Source: Isoptericola variabilis 225 (GTDB lineage: Bacteria > Actinomycetota > Actinomycetes > Actinomycetales > Cellulomonadaceae). Taken from it: a stretch of DNA of 64,000 nt. The notes under the pieces are model-generated. The model saw nothing but the letters and a program-made list of their open reading frames with translations, had not been told where the DNA came from and made no database searches. Where the stretch lies: assembly GCF_000215105.1 (NCBI RefSeq), contig NC_015588.1:868001-932000 (forward strand), in the 5' to 3' direction. This document shows positions 34,337 through 41,999 of the stretch, piece after piece (position 1 is the first letter of the stretch; each line of letters begins with the position of its first letter). The position numbers were made by a program, and so were the translations under genes.

Positions 34337-35278
34337 GTGTCCCCGCTCCACCTGCCCTTCACCCGCAGCGTCCACGACCGTGCGGCGCACCGCCGCACCG
34401 AACCCGGGCTGGTCGAGGAGCTCCTCGCCGACCCGGCCACGCGCGCGGTGCGGGTGCGCGGCGCCCGCGTCGCGGTGACCGACGACGGCGGTCGCCCGCG
34501 TCCCGTCCTCGCCCCGGCCGACGCGGTGGGCGCGCACGACGACGGCACGTGGCTCTTCCTCGGCGAGCACGACGGCGCGGGCCTCCTCGCGCTCGCGCTG
34601 CCCGACGACGGCGCGGCCGGCGCGCAGAGCGGCGTCGACGACGGGTCGGACGGCCGCTGGGCGGGCCTGCGCGAGCTGACGGCGCTGGACGACCTCGAGC
34701 AGGGGATCGTCGTCGAGGCGGTCGCGCTCGCGCAGTGGCACACGGCTCACGCGCGCTGCCCGCGCTGCGGCGCGCCCACGACGGCCGGGCAGGCCGGGTG
34801 GACCCGCGTCTGCGCGGTGGAGGACCGCGAGCTGTACCCGCGAACGGACCCCGCGGTCATCATGGCCGTCGTCGACGACGAGGACCGGATCCTGCTCGCG
34901 CACGGCGCGGCGTGGCCCGCCGGGCGGTACTCGACGCTCGCCGGCTTCGTCGAGCCCGGCGAGGGCCTCGAGCACGCGGTGCGTCGGGAGGTCGCCGAGG
35001 AGACCGGCGTCGTCGTCGGCGCCGGCCCCGACGACGTGCTCTACCGGGGGAGCCAGGCGTGGCCGTTCCCGGCGTCGCTCATGGTGGGGTTCCGGGCGCG
35101 TGCGGTGCGCACCGACGTGCGCGTCGACGACGACGAGATCACCGACGCGCGCTGGTTCACGCGCGCGGACCTCGTCGAGGCGGCGGAGGCGGGCGACGTG
35201 CGCCTGCCGGGCGCGCAGTCGATCGCGCGGGCGCTCATCGAGGAGTGGTACGGCGAGGAGCTGCCCGGCGCGTGGTGA
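34337..35278 (+). CDS. nudC: NADH pyrophosphatase NudC-type Nudix hydrolase
   Basis: 313-aa NudC family protein that hydrolyses NAD(H) to NMN(H) and AMP; relatives also remove NAD caps from RNA. N-terminal domain, zinc-ribbon region (Cys141, Cys144, Cys159, but Glu162 where the fourth Cys is expected), then a complete Nudix box starting GFVEPGEG (203-210) with REVAEETG (217-224). The NudC signature reads SQAWPFPAS (239-247), Ala replacing the usual Pro of SQPWPFPxS. So the family is clear but zinc binding and activity are in question. GTG 34337 fits the family N-terminus; the frame to 34280 is unlikely. Confidence 0.92.
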   Translation: MSPLHLPFTRSVHDRAAHRRTEPGLVEELLADPATRAVRVRGARVAVTDDGGRPRPVLAPADAVGAHDDGTWLFLGEHDGAGLLALALPDDGAAGAQSGVDDGSDGRWAGLRELTALDDLEQGIVVEAVALAQWHTAHARCPRCGAPTTAGQAGWTRVCAVEDRELYPRTDPAVIMAVVDDEDRILLAHGAAWPAGRYSTLAGFVEPGEGLEHAVRREVAEETGVVVGAGPDDVLYRGSQAWPFPASLMVGFRARAVRTDVRVDDDEITDARWFTRADLVEAAEAGDVRLPGAQSIARALIEEWYGEELPGAW

Positions 35279-35287
35279 GCGCGGGCG

Positions 35288-35566
35288 TCAGTTGGCCAGC
35301 GCGGCCTTGACCTCGGCGAGCGACGGGTTCGTCGCGGCGGAGCCGTCCGGGAACACGACGGTCGGCACGGTGCGGTTGCCGCCGTTGACCTGCTCGACGA
35401 AGGCCGCCGTCTCCGGCTGCTCCTCGATGTCGATCACCGTGTAGCCGATGCCCTCGGAGTCCAGCTGCGTCCGCAGCCGGCGGCAGTAGCCGCACCAGGT
35501 GGTCGAGTACATCGTGACGGTGCCGGGCTCGGGGAGCGTCGGGGTGGCGGTCGTGTCGGCAGGCAT
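35288..35566 (-). CDS. mrx1: Mycoredoxin (glutaredoxin-like, WCGYC)
   Basis: 92-aa thioredoxin-fold protein with active site WCGYC (24-28) and a cis-Pro loop NRTVPTVV, then NPSLAEVKAAL. These match mycoredoxin-1, which reduces mycothiol mixed disulfides using mycothiol; in mycobacteria mrx1 (Rv3198A) also lies beside uvrD2. ATG 35566 has AGGAGGA upstream on the coding strand. It is divergent from the helicase gene with only 63 nt between starts, and converges with nudC at a 9-nt gap. This implies a mycothiol-using host. Confidence 0.93.
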   Translation of the reverse strand: MPADTTATPTLPEPGTVTMYSTTWCGYCRRLRTQLDSEGIGYTVIDIEEQPETAAFVEQVNGGNRTVPTVVFPDGSAATNPSLAEVKAALAN

Positions 35567-35629
35567 CGAGCGGTCCTCCTGGGGACGACGGTCGGTGGGT
35601 GTCGGCGTCGGCTGCAAGAATCGCAACCG

Positions 35630-37672
35630 ATGTCCCTCGCCTCCAACACGACTGTTGCCTCGGTTCATCCCGACGCCGTCCTCGACGCCCTCGACCCCGA
35701 GCAGCGCGAGGTCGCGCTCGCGCTGACCGGCCCCGTCTGCGTGCTCGCGGGCGCGGGCACGGGCAAGACGCGCGCGATCACGCACCGCATCGCCTACGGC
35801 GTGCGCTCGGGCGCGTACAAGCCGACGTCGGTGCTCGCCGTGACGTTCACCGCGCGAGCGGCGGGGGAGATGCGCACGCGGCTGCGCGAGCTCGGCGTCG
35901 TGGGTGTCCAGGCGCGCACCTTCCACGCCGCCGCGCTGCGCCAGCTCGGCTACTTCTGGCCGCGCGTCGTCGGGGGCGCCCCGCCGCAGATCCTCGAGCA
36001 CAAGGCTTCCGCGGTGGCCGAGGCCGCCCGCCGCATCGGCGTGAGCGTCGACCGCGTCGCGGTGCGCGACCTGTCGTCCGAGGTCGAGTGGGCCAAGGTC
36101 TCGCTCGTCGTCGCCGAGGACTACGTGAAGGCGGCGCTCGCGGACGACCGTCCCGCGCCGTCGGGCTACGACCACCAGACGGTCGCTCGCCTCCTGACGG
36201 CCTACGAGGACGTCAAGACCGAGCGCGGCGTGATCGACTTCGAGGACGTCCTGCTCATGCTCGCGGACATGCTGTCCTCGCACCCTCAGGTCGCCGAGGA
36301 GGTCCGCTCGCAGTACCGGCACTTCGTCGTCGACGAGTACCAGGACGTCTCGCCGCTGCAGCAGTTTCTGCTCGACCAGTGGCTCGGCGGGCGGCGCGAG
36401 CTCTGCGTCGTCGGGGACCCGTCGCAGACGATCTACTCGTTCACGGGCGCGACGCCGCACTACCTGCTGGACTTCACGCGCACCTACCCGGACGCCCAGG
36501 TGATCCGGCTCGTGCGCGACTACCGCTCGACGCCGCAGGTCGTGCACCTGGCGAACGAGGTGCTGCGCCGCGGCCGCGTCGCCGGTGCGCTCGAGCTGCG
36601 CGCGCAGCGGCCGGCGGGGCCGCCCGTGTCGTTCACCGTGTACGACGACGACGAGGCGGAGGCCGCCGGGATCGCCGCGCGCGCGGGGCGGCTCGTCGCG
36701 GACGGCGTGCGCCCGTCCGAGATCGCCGTGCTGTACCGGACCAACGCGCAGTCGGAGGCGTTCGAGGCCGCCCTCGCCGACGCGGGCATCTCCTACCAGG
36801 TGCGGGGCGGCGAGCGGTTCTTCCAGCGCAAGGACGTGCGCGACGCGGTCGTGCTGCTGCGTGGCGCGGCCCGCTCGGCCGACGGAGACCAGCCCATGCC
36901 CGAGCTGGTGCGCGACGTGCTCACGTCGGCCGGCTGGTCGGAGCGCCCGCCCGCGGCCCGCGGCGCCGCCCGCGAGCGCTGGGAGGCCATGAACGCGCTC
37001 GTGGGCCTCGCCGACGACCTGGCGCGCGCCGGCACCGACGAGCAGCCCGCGACGCTGGCGACCCTCGTCGCCGAGCTCGAGGAGCGCGCCGCCGCGCAGC
37101 ACGCGCCGACCGTCGAGGGCGTCACGCTCGCGTCGCTGCACGCCGCCAAGGGGCTCGAGTGGGACGCGGTGTTCCTCGCCGGCATGAGCGAGGGGCTCAT
37201 GCCCATCTCGCTCGCGGAGACCGACCAGGCGGTCGCCGAGGAGCGACGCCTCCTCTACGTGGGGGTCACGCGCGCCCGCGTGCACCTCGAGGTCTCGTAC
37301 GCGCGCTCGCGCAACCCGGGCGGCCGCGCGTCGCGCAAGCGCACGCGCTTCCTCGACGGGTTGTGGCCCGACGAGCCGCGGGGCCGCACGGCCGGGCCCG
37401 GCACGCGCCGGCGGGGCCAGGCGCGCCAGCAGCTCACGGGCGAGGCGGACGTCGAGCTGTTCGACGCCCTGCGCGAGTGGCGCCTGTCCGTCGCACGCGA
37501 GACCGACAAGCCCGCCTACACGATCCTCGGGGACGCGACGCTCGCCGAGATCGCCGAGGTCCGGCCGTCGTCGATCGCGCAGCTGGCCAGGATCAACGGC
37601 ATCGGACCGGCCAAGATCGACCGCTACGGGGCGACGATCCTGGCCCTCGTCGCCGACGCCGGAAGCCCCTGA
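35630..37672 (+). CDS. uvrD2: UvrD2-like SF1 DNA helicase with HRDC domain
   Basis: 680-aa 3'-5' DNA helicase. Walker A GAGTGKTRAI follows LDPEQREVALALTGP, motif II is FVVDEYQDVSPLQQ, motif IV-VI region has LHAAKGLEWDAVFLAG and RRLLYVGVTRAR. The C-terminal region (about 590-675: VELFDALREWRLSVARETDKPAYTI; NGIGPAKIDRYG) is an HRDC domain, as in mycobacterial UvrD2. I do not see the CxxC-type cysteine linker of UvrD2, so orthology rests on HRDC and synteny. ATG 35630 is the first start; the upstream gap to mrx1 is short. The whiB7 promoter region follows the stop. Confidence 0.92.
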   Translation: MSLASNTTVASVHPDAVLDALDPEQREVALALTGPVCVLAGAGTGKTRAITHRIAYGVRSGAYKPTSVLAVTFTARAAGEMRTRLRELGVVGVQARTFHAAALRQLGYFWPRVVGGAPPQILEHKASAVAEAARRIGVSVDRVAVRDLSSEVEWAKVSLVVAEDYVKAALADDRPAPSGYDHQTVARLLTAYEDVKTERGVIDFEDVLLMLADMLSSHPQVAEEVRSQYRHFVVDEYQDVSPLQQFLLDQWLGGRRELCVVGDPSQTIYSFTGATPHYLLDFTRTYPDAQVIRLVRDYRSTPQVVHLANEVLRRGRVAGALELRAQRPAGPPVSFTVYDDDEAEAAGIAARAGRLVADGVRPSEIAVLYRTNAQSEAFEAALADAGISYQVRGGERFFQRKDVRDAVVLLRGAARSADGDQPMPELVRDVLTSAGWSERPPAARGAARERWEAMNALVGLADDLARAGTDEQPATLATLVAELEERAAAQHAPTVEGVTLASLHAAKGLEWDAVFLAGMSEGLMPISLAETDQAVAEERRLLYVGVTRARVHLEVSYARSRNPGGRASRKRTRFLDGLWPDEPRGRTAGPGTRRRGQARQQLTGEADVELFDALREWRLSVARETDKPAYTILGDATLAEIAEVRPSSIAQLARINGIGPAKIDRYGATILALVADAGSP

Positions 37673-37696
37673 GAAAAGTTCCCCCACGAATCTCCG

Positions 37697-37734
37697 AAAA
37701 AAGGGGTGGCGCTGGCGGGACCCGGGTCTATGCT
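37697..37734 (+). promoter_or_regulatory. whiB7 promoter of the WhiB7-responsive type
   Basis: An A-tract (37697-37702, AAAAAA) lies 3 bp upstream of the -35 position (37706-37711, GTGGCG, weak). A 17-bp spacer then leads to a -10 TATGCT (37729-37734). An AT-rich patch 3 bp before a -35 is the known signature of WhiB7-SigA promoters, so autoregulation is likely. Such A-runs are rare in this GC-rich window. Confidence 0.7.
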
Positions 37735-37809
37735 CGGAGAGTCCCTGACGGAGATGGCGCGCGCCGAGAGGCGCGGAGCCCGAGAGCAGTGAGGAGGTGG
37801 GTGCAAGAG

Positions 37810-37992
37810 ATGGACACGATGACCATGACCACGCTGGTGAACGCATCGTTCGGCTACGCGCCGGGGGAGAACTCTGCCCTCGTGCCGTGCCAGGCGGTCG
37901 TTCCCTTCCGTGCGCGTACGCACGTCGGAGCTGGCCTCATCGATCACGCCTTCGCACCCGACTCCGCACCCTGGATGCATCCGGTCTGTTGA
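37810..37992 (+). CDS. Upstream ORF (leader peptide) of whiB7, 60 aa
   Basis: A 60-codon ORF in the whiB7 5' leader. ATG 37810 has AGGAGGT at 37792-37798, 11 nt upstream; in-frame ATGs at 37819 and 37825 are alternatives. The peptide (starts MDTMTMTTLVNAS, ends WMHPVC) resembles no enzyme I know. Its stop codon (37990-37992) sits in the loop and 3' arm of a hairpin (CCGGTC 37981-37986 with GACCGG 37991-37996), just before a terminator. This is the layout expected for antibiotic-sensing attenuation: ribosome stalling would change folding downstream. Confidence 0.7.
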   Translation: MDTMTMTTLVNASFGYAPGENSALVPCQAVVPFRARTHVGAGLIDHAFAPDSAPWMHPVC

Positions 37993-38000
37993 CCGGTCCA

Positions 38001-38040
38001 GGCCGCGGAGTCCACCCGGGACCCGCGGCCCTCGTCTTTC
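38001..38040 (+). terminator. Attenuator terminator in the whiB7 leader
   Basis: GGCCGCGG (38001-38008) pairs with CCGCGGCC (38023-38030), continued by GTCC with GGAC across one bulged A and closed by a 5-nt loop; CTCGTCTTTC follows. A second possible fold uses GTCTTTCC with GGGAAGAAGAC just downstream and competes for the tail. The rest of the leader to 38156 holds no other gene I can support. Confidence 0.65.
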
Positions 38041-38156
38041 CGCCCAGGGAAGAAGACCTCACCAGGTCGCACGAACCGGCCCCCTGACGCCAGGGGGTCA
38101 CCCGCAGGTCCTGAACATCGACGTTCGCACCACCCATGGACCTGACGGAGGAACTC

Positions 38157-38528
38157 GTGCGTCTCGCACAGCTGTTGGACGAGCGGCTGCTCGACACGAT
38201 CCCCCAGGGCGGTTCCGGCCCCTGGACTCCCCATCAACCCCTGGCGCAGAGCCCGGACGAGGCGGCCGAGCTCGACCGCCAGTTCGCGGCGATGCTGCCG
38301 TGCCGCACCAACGACCCCGAGCTCTGGTTCGCCGAGCACACGGCGCAGGTCGAGGAGGCCAAGGCGCTCTGCCGCACCTGCCCGCTGCAGGCCGGCTGCC
38401 TCGCCGGTGCCCTCGAGCGCCGCGAGCCCTGGGGCGTGTGGGGCGGTGAGGTCTTCGTCGACGGCGTCGTGGTCGCGCGCAAGCGTGGTCGTGGTCGCCC
38501 GCGCAAGTCGGAGACCGTCGCCGCGTGA
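38157..38528 (+). CDS. whiB7: WhiB7 transcriptional regulator
   Basis: 123-aa WhiB-family [4Fe-4S] protein. Cluster cysteines Cys49, Cys72, Cys75 and Cys81 follow the C-Xn-Cx2Cx5C pattern, then the GVWGGE turn and a C-terminal AT-hook RGRGRP (about 110-115), the combination specific to WhiB7. WhiB7 binds SigA and activates resistance genes on ribosome inhibition. GTG 38157 is preferred because GGAGGAA (38147-38153) precedes it; ATG 38136 is in frame but lacks a Shine-Dalgarno. Regulation: the AT-rich promoter, uORF and attenuator upstream. Confidence 0.93.
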   Translation: MRLAQLLDERLLDTIPQGGSGPWTPHQPLAQSPDEAAELDRQFAAMLPCRTNDPELWFAEHTAQVEEAKALCRTCPLQAGCLAGALERREPWGVWGGEVFVDGVVVARKRGRGRPRKSETVAA

Positions 38529-38536
38529 CGGCACGT

Positions 38537-38556
38537 CCCGCCGGTCAGCCGGCGGG
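38537..38556. terminator. Bidirectional hairpin between convergent whiB7 and the ThiF gene
   Basis: CCCGCCGG (38537-38544) pairs with CCGGCGGG (38549-38556) with a TCAG loop that contains the ThiF-gene stop codon. It serves both convergent genes by position. Confidence 0.5.
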
Positions 38557-39600
38557 CACCAGACCGGTGCAGCCGCACCCCGGGTGCGGCTGCACCGGTC
38601 GTACCCGGGGCACGGCCTCGGGCAGCGCCACCTCGAGCGCGGCCCCCACGGCGGCCGGGCGCGCGCCGTCGAGCAGCGCCAGCACCTGCCCCGCCGCGAG
38701 CGCCGCCGCGTTCGCGGCCAGCGTCGTCTCCTGCGGCCGGTCGGGCTCGCGGCCGCGCAGCTGCTGCACGAGCCGAGGCCACCGGGCGTCGGCGTCCGCG
38801 ACGTGGCGGTGCGCGCACCGCACGCACGCCGAGCGCCCCGGCAGCACGAGCGGGCCGACCACGACGTCGGCCTCGCGCACCACCACCGGGAGGTGCGGGA
38901 CCCCGTCGCCCAGCAGCCGCCCGTACCGGTCGGGGTCGGCGACGTCAGGCTCCACGACAACCACCGCGTCCGGCTCGCGGCCGTCGACCTCGTGCACGAC
39001 GTCGGTGCGCGGGTGGCGCTCGGCGAGCAGCTCGGTCAGCGCCCGCTCGCGCGGCGTGCCGACGTCGTCGCGGCGGTAGCCGCCGAGCCCGGTGTCGCAG
39101 GTCTGCACCGGCCGCGGGTCGTCGAGGACGAGGGTCCCGACGCCGGCCGTGGCGAGGTGCAGCGCCGCCGCCGCACCGACCCGGCCGAGGCCGCAGAGGC
39201 CGACCGTGCGTCGCGCCCGCGCCGCGAGCGTGACCTGACCCGCGCCGTCGGGCCGCAGCGCTCCGAGCACGGCCGCGTCGGCCGCCCCGTCCGCGGGGGC
39301 GGTGATCCGGCCGGCGGGAGGGGGCGGCCCCACGAGGAACCCCGAGCGCTCCAGGAGCTCCAGGACCTCGGCCCGCCGCGCGTCCTCGACCGCCCACCGC
39401 CGCGCGGTCTGCTCGAGCGACCGGTGCCGCCGCGCGGCCGCCTCGCACAGCCAGGACGCCTCGGCGTCGGACAGCCCCGCGACCACGAGCGCCCACCGGT
39501 GGTCGGTCCCGAGCTGCACCTCGCCGTCGCCGCGGTCGAGCACGGCCGTCCCGGGCCGGAGCCGGACCTCTGCGCGCGCCTGCGTCATCGCCTCCGTCAT
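38545..39600 (-). CDS. ThiF/MoeB-like adenylyltransferase-fold protein
   Basis: 351 aa. The C-terminal two thirds has the Rossmann ThiF/E1 fold: VGLCGLGRVGAAAALHLATA with a GxGxxG loop, then TLVLDDPRPVQTCD and TACVRCAHRHV-like cysteines. It ends in a Cys-X-Cys (PGCGCTG). The N-terminal ~110 residues resemble the winged-helix-like part of actinobacterial ThiF / cyclodehydratase-type proteins. Substrate unknown; no sulfur-carrier protein or RiPP precursor is adjacent. ATG 39600 (MTEAMTQARA) is chosen over the frame to 39678. The 3' end of the gene carries a perfect 37-nt palindrome. Confidence 0.75.
   Translation of the reverse strand: MTEAMTQARAEVRLRPGTAVLDRGDGEVQLGTDHRWALVVAGLSDAEASWLCEAAARRHRSLEQTARRWAVEDARRAEVLELLERSGFLVGPPPPAGRITAPADGAADAAVLGALRPDGAGQVTLAARARRTVGLCGLGRVGAAAALHLATAGVGTLVLDDPRPVQTCDTGLGGYRRDDVGTPRERALTELLAERHPRTDVVHEVDGREPDAVVVVEPDVADPDRYGRLLGDGVPHLPVVVREADVVVGPLVLPGRSACVRCAHRHVADADARWPRLVQQLRGREPDRPQETTLAANAAALAAGQVLALLDGARPAAVGAALEVALPEAVPRVRPVQPHPGCGCTGLVPAG
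38563..38599. repeat. Perfect inverted repeat with 1-nt centre in the ThiF gene 3' end
   Basis: An 18-nt arm at 38563-38580 (starting ACCGGTGCAG) is exactly complementary to 38582-38599 around a single C at 38581. It encodes the C-terminal QPHPGCGCTG stretch. Confidence 0.9.
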
Positions 39601-39695
39601 GCGCGCCACTGTGGCACGGGCGCGGCGAGCGCCCCGGGCGTCGTCCACAGGCCCGGGGCCGTGTGGCACGAAACACATCGGTGACGTTTTTTCGG

Positions 39696-39701
39696 TACGG
39701 T
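39696..39701 (+). promoter_or_regulatory. -10-like hexamer 6 nt before a GTG start
   Basis: TACGGT ends 6 nt before GTG 39708 of the SprT-like gene, following a TTTTTT run (39688-39692 region). Compatible with a leaderless transcript. Confidence 0.4.
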
Positions 39702-39707
39702 CGTTCC

Positions 39708-40247
39708 GTGGCCCACGACGCCCCGACGTCCGTGGAGGTGCGCCGGAGTCGACGGCGGACCGCCACGGTGAGCGCCTACCGCGACGGTGAACGCACCATC
39801 GTCGCGATCCCGGCGCGCTTCTCCCGCGCCCAGGAGCAGGAGTGGGTGGCGAAGATGCTCGCCCGCCTCGCGGACAAGGAGCGACGGCGGCGGCCGTCGG
39901 ACGCCGAGCTCATGGCGCGTGCCCGGGAGCTGTCCGCCAAGTACCTCGACGGCCGCGCCCGCCCCACGAGCGTGCGCTGGTCCGCCAACCAGGGTCGCCG
40001 CTGGGGCTCGTGCACGCTCGTCGACGGCTCGATCCGCATCTCGACGCGCGTGCAGGGCATGCCCGCGTGGGTGCTCGACTACGTGCTCCTGCACGAGCTG
40101 GCCCACCTGCTCCACGCGGGGCACGGGCCCGAGTTCTGGAGCCTGCTCGACGCGTTCCCGCGGACCGAGCGGGCCAAGGGCTTCCTCGAGGGCGCGGCGT
40201 TCGTGCAGGACGAGTCGCTCGGCACGCCCGACGACGTCGACCCCTGA
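39708..40247 (+). CDS. SprT/YgjP-like (DUF45) zinc metallopeptidase
   Basis: 179-aa minimal zincin of the DUF45/YgjP type. The catalytic motif HELAHLLHAGHGPEFW supplies HExxH plus a third ligand His; SVRWSANQGRRWGSC with RISTRVQGMPAWVLDYV is the typical preceding block. Cytosolic, no signal peptide. Such proteins may be DNA-protein-crosslink or general proteases; function here is inferred only from fold. GTG 39708 gives the compact N-terminus; the frame to 39663 is rejected. It is divergent from the ThiF gene. Confidence 0.9.
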   Translation: MAHDAPTSVEVRRSRRRTATVSAYRDGERTIVAIPARFSRAQEQEWVAKMLARLADKERRRRPSDAELMARARELSAKYLDGRARPTSVRWSANQGRRWGSCTLVDGSIRISTRVQGMPAWVLDYVLLHELAHLLHAGHGPEFWSLLDAFPRTERAKGFLEGAAFVQDESLGTPDDVDP

Positions 40248-40269
40248 GCCGCGTCGGCCGTCGGCCGCG

Positions 40270-41811
40270 TCAGCCCTGAGCGGGGCGGTCCTCGCCCGCG
40301 GGCGCGTCGTCCCCGTCGTCGCCAACGTCGCCACCCCGGGCGTCACCGCCCGCCTCGCCGAAGATCTGGGCGAGCGCGGCGTCGACGTCGGCGTGCGCGT
40401 CGGCCTGGGCCGCGCGGCGGTCGAGGTAGCCGGCCGGGTCGTCGAGGTCGGCGGGCCCGGGCAGCAGGTCGGGGTGCTCCCAGACGGCGTCGCGGGCCTG
40501 CGGGCCGCCCGCATGCAGGACGTGCGCGAAGAGCGCGGCGGCGTCGCGCGAGCGGCGGGGCCGCAGCTCGAGCCCGACGAGCCCCGAGAACGTGTGCTCC
40601 GCCGGACCGCCCGCGGCGCGCCGCCGGCGCAGCATCTCGCGCAGCGGCACGGCGTGCGGCAGGTGGGGGAGGGCGGCGGTCGTGACGACCTCGCTCACCC
40701 AGCCCTCGACGAGCGCGAGCGCCGTCTCGAGGCGCAGCAGCGTCGCCCGCTGCTCCTCCGTGTGCTGCAGCCCGAACACACCGCCCGTGAGGGCGCCGCG
40801 CAGCGCCTCGGGGTCGGTCATGTCGATGTCGCGGACCTGCTGCTCGAGCACGTCGACGTCGATCGTGATGCCGCGCGCGTACTGCTCGACGAGGCCGAGC
40901 AGGTGCGCCCGCAGCCACGTGACGTGGGTGAAGAGCCGGGCGTGGGCCGCCTCGCGCAGCGCCAGGTAGAGGCGGACCTCCTCGAGCGGCGCGTCGAGGC
41001 CGTCGGCGAACGCGGCCACGTTGGTGGGCAGGAGCACGGTCGTGGGCTGGTCCAGCAGCGGCACGCCCACGTCGGTCGCGCCGAAGACCTCCCGCGAGAG
41101 CGTCCCGGCGGCCTGCCCGACCTGCATGCCGAAGACGGCGGCGCCGAGGCGGCGCATCATCTGCCCGGGGTCGAGCGCCCCGAGCGGGCCGAGGGCGCCG
41201 AGCGGGCCGAGGGCGCCGAGCGGGCCGAGGGCGCCGGCGGGCATGCCGGGCAGGCCGGGGAGCCCGAGCGCGTCGAGCTCGTCGCCGTCGCCGGGCAGCT
41301 GGTCGCGCAGCACGTCGGCGAGCGCCTCGGCGACCGACGTCGCGACCGGCGCGACGAGACGGTTCCACGCGGGCAGCGTCGCCTCGACCCACTCCGAGCG
41401 GCTCCAGGCGCGGTGCTGCCCGCCGGCGGGCGGCAGGTCCGTGACGACGTCGAGCCAGAGCTCGGCGACGGACAGCGCCTCGGTCGCGGCGCGTGCCTGC
41501 CCGCCGGTGAGCGACGGGTCGCCCTCGGCGACGGCGACCTGGCGGGCGACGTCGTGGGCGACGTCCTCGTTGACCGGCCCGTCGCCCGACGCGGACAGGA
41601 GCCGCTGGGCCTGCGCGAGGACGTGCTGCATCGCGGCGGGGTCGGGCGCGCCGGCGCCCGGCATGCCGGCGAGCGCGGCGGGGTCGAAGCCCTGGGCCCG
41701 CATCTGCGCCAGCACCTCGTCGGTCCGGTCGCCGAAGAACCCGGACAGCATCTCGCGCAGCATGCGCTCGCGCTCCTCGGCACCCTCGGGGTCGTCGGGC
41801 AGGTTGCTCAC
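40270..41811 (-). CDS. Zinc-dependent metalloprotease, DUF2342 family
   Basis: 513-aa zincin-like protein of the DUF2342 family (mycobacterial Rv3195 neighbourhood). A helical N-terminus (REMLSGFFGDRTDEVLAQM) precedes SEWVEATLPAWNRLVAPVA. The probable active-site helix is ALREAAHARLFTHVTWL with E-x2-H and a downstream His; GVFGLQHTEEQ follows. The family has been labelled coenzyme F420 biosynthesis-associated, without direct proof. A GALGPL hexapeptide is repeated three times (nt 41182-41235). ATG 41811. It is divergent from the PDZ/Lon protease across 188 nt in which I see no clear promoter. Confidence 0.88.
   Translation of the reverse strand: MSNLPDDPEGAEERERMLREMLSGFFGDRTDEVLAQMRAQGFDPAALAGMPGAGAPDPAAMQHVLAQAQRLLSASGDGPVNEDVAHDVARQVAVAEGDPSLTGGQARAATEALSVAELWLDVVTDLPPAGGQHRAWSRSEWVEATLPAWNRLVAPVATSVAEALADVLRDQLPGDGDELDALGLPGLPGMPAGALGPLGALGPLGALGPLGALDPGQMMRRLGAAVFGMQVGQAAGTLSREVFGATDVGVPLLDQPTTVLLPTNVAAFADGLDAPLEEVRLYLALREAAHARLFTHVTWLRAHLLGLVEQYARGITIDVDVLEQQVRDIDMTDPEALRGALTGGVFGLQHTEEQRATLLRLETALALVEGWVSEVVTTAALPHLPHAVPLREMLRRRRAAGGPAEHTFSGLVGLELRPRRSRDAAALFAHVLHAGGPQARDAVWEHPDLLPGPADLDDPAGYLDRRAAQADAHADVDAALAQIFGEAGGDARGGDVGDDGDDAPAGEDRPAQG
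41182..41235 (-). repeat. 18-nt tandem repeat, three copies, in the DUF2342 gene
   Basis: Three perfect copies of an 18-mer (GAGCGGGCCGAGGGCGCC on the plus strand) at 41182, 41200 and 41218, encoding the GALGPL hexapeptide. In frame, so expandable without frameshift. Confidence 0.92.
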
Positions 41812-41999
41812 TGCGGGCTCCTCAGTCGCTCTCGGGTGCTGCCGCGGCCGTCCGTCGGCCCGGTCGTGCTCGGTTCTGGCTCGGTCGACGCGGGTGGGCC
41901 GCGTCTCACGGTACCCACGCTCGACGCGCGGCAGCGGGGCGCGGTTCCCGGCTTTCGCTCTGGGCGCACCCGTCCGGCGCGTCGGGAGATGATGGGCCC

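Noticed and set aside
38545..39600. RiPP (TOMM) biosynthesis locus around the ThiF-like gene
   Set aside because: No YcaO, dehydrogenase or precursor peptide nearby; the gene sits in conserved housekeeping synteny.
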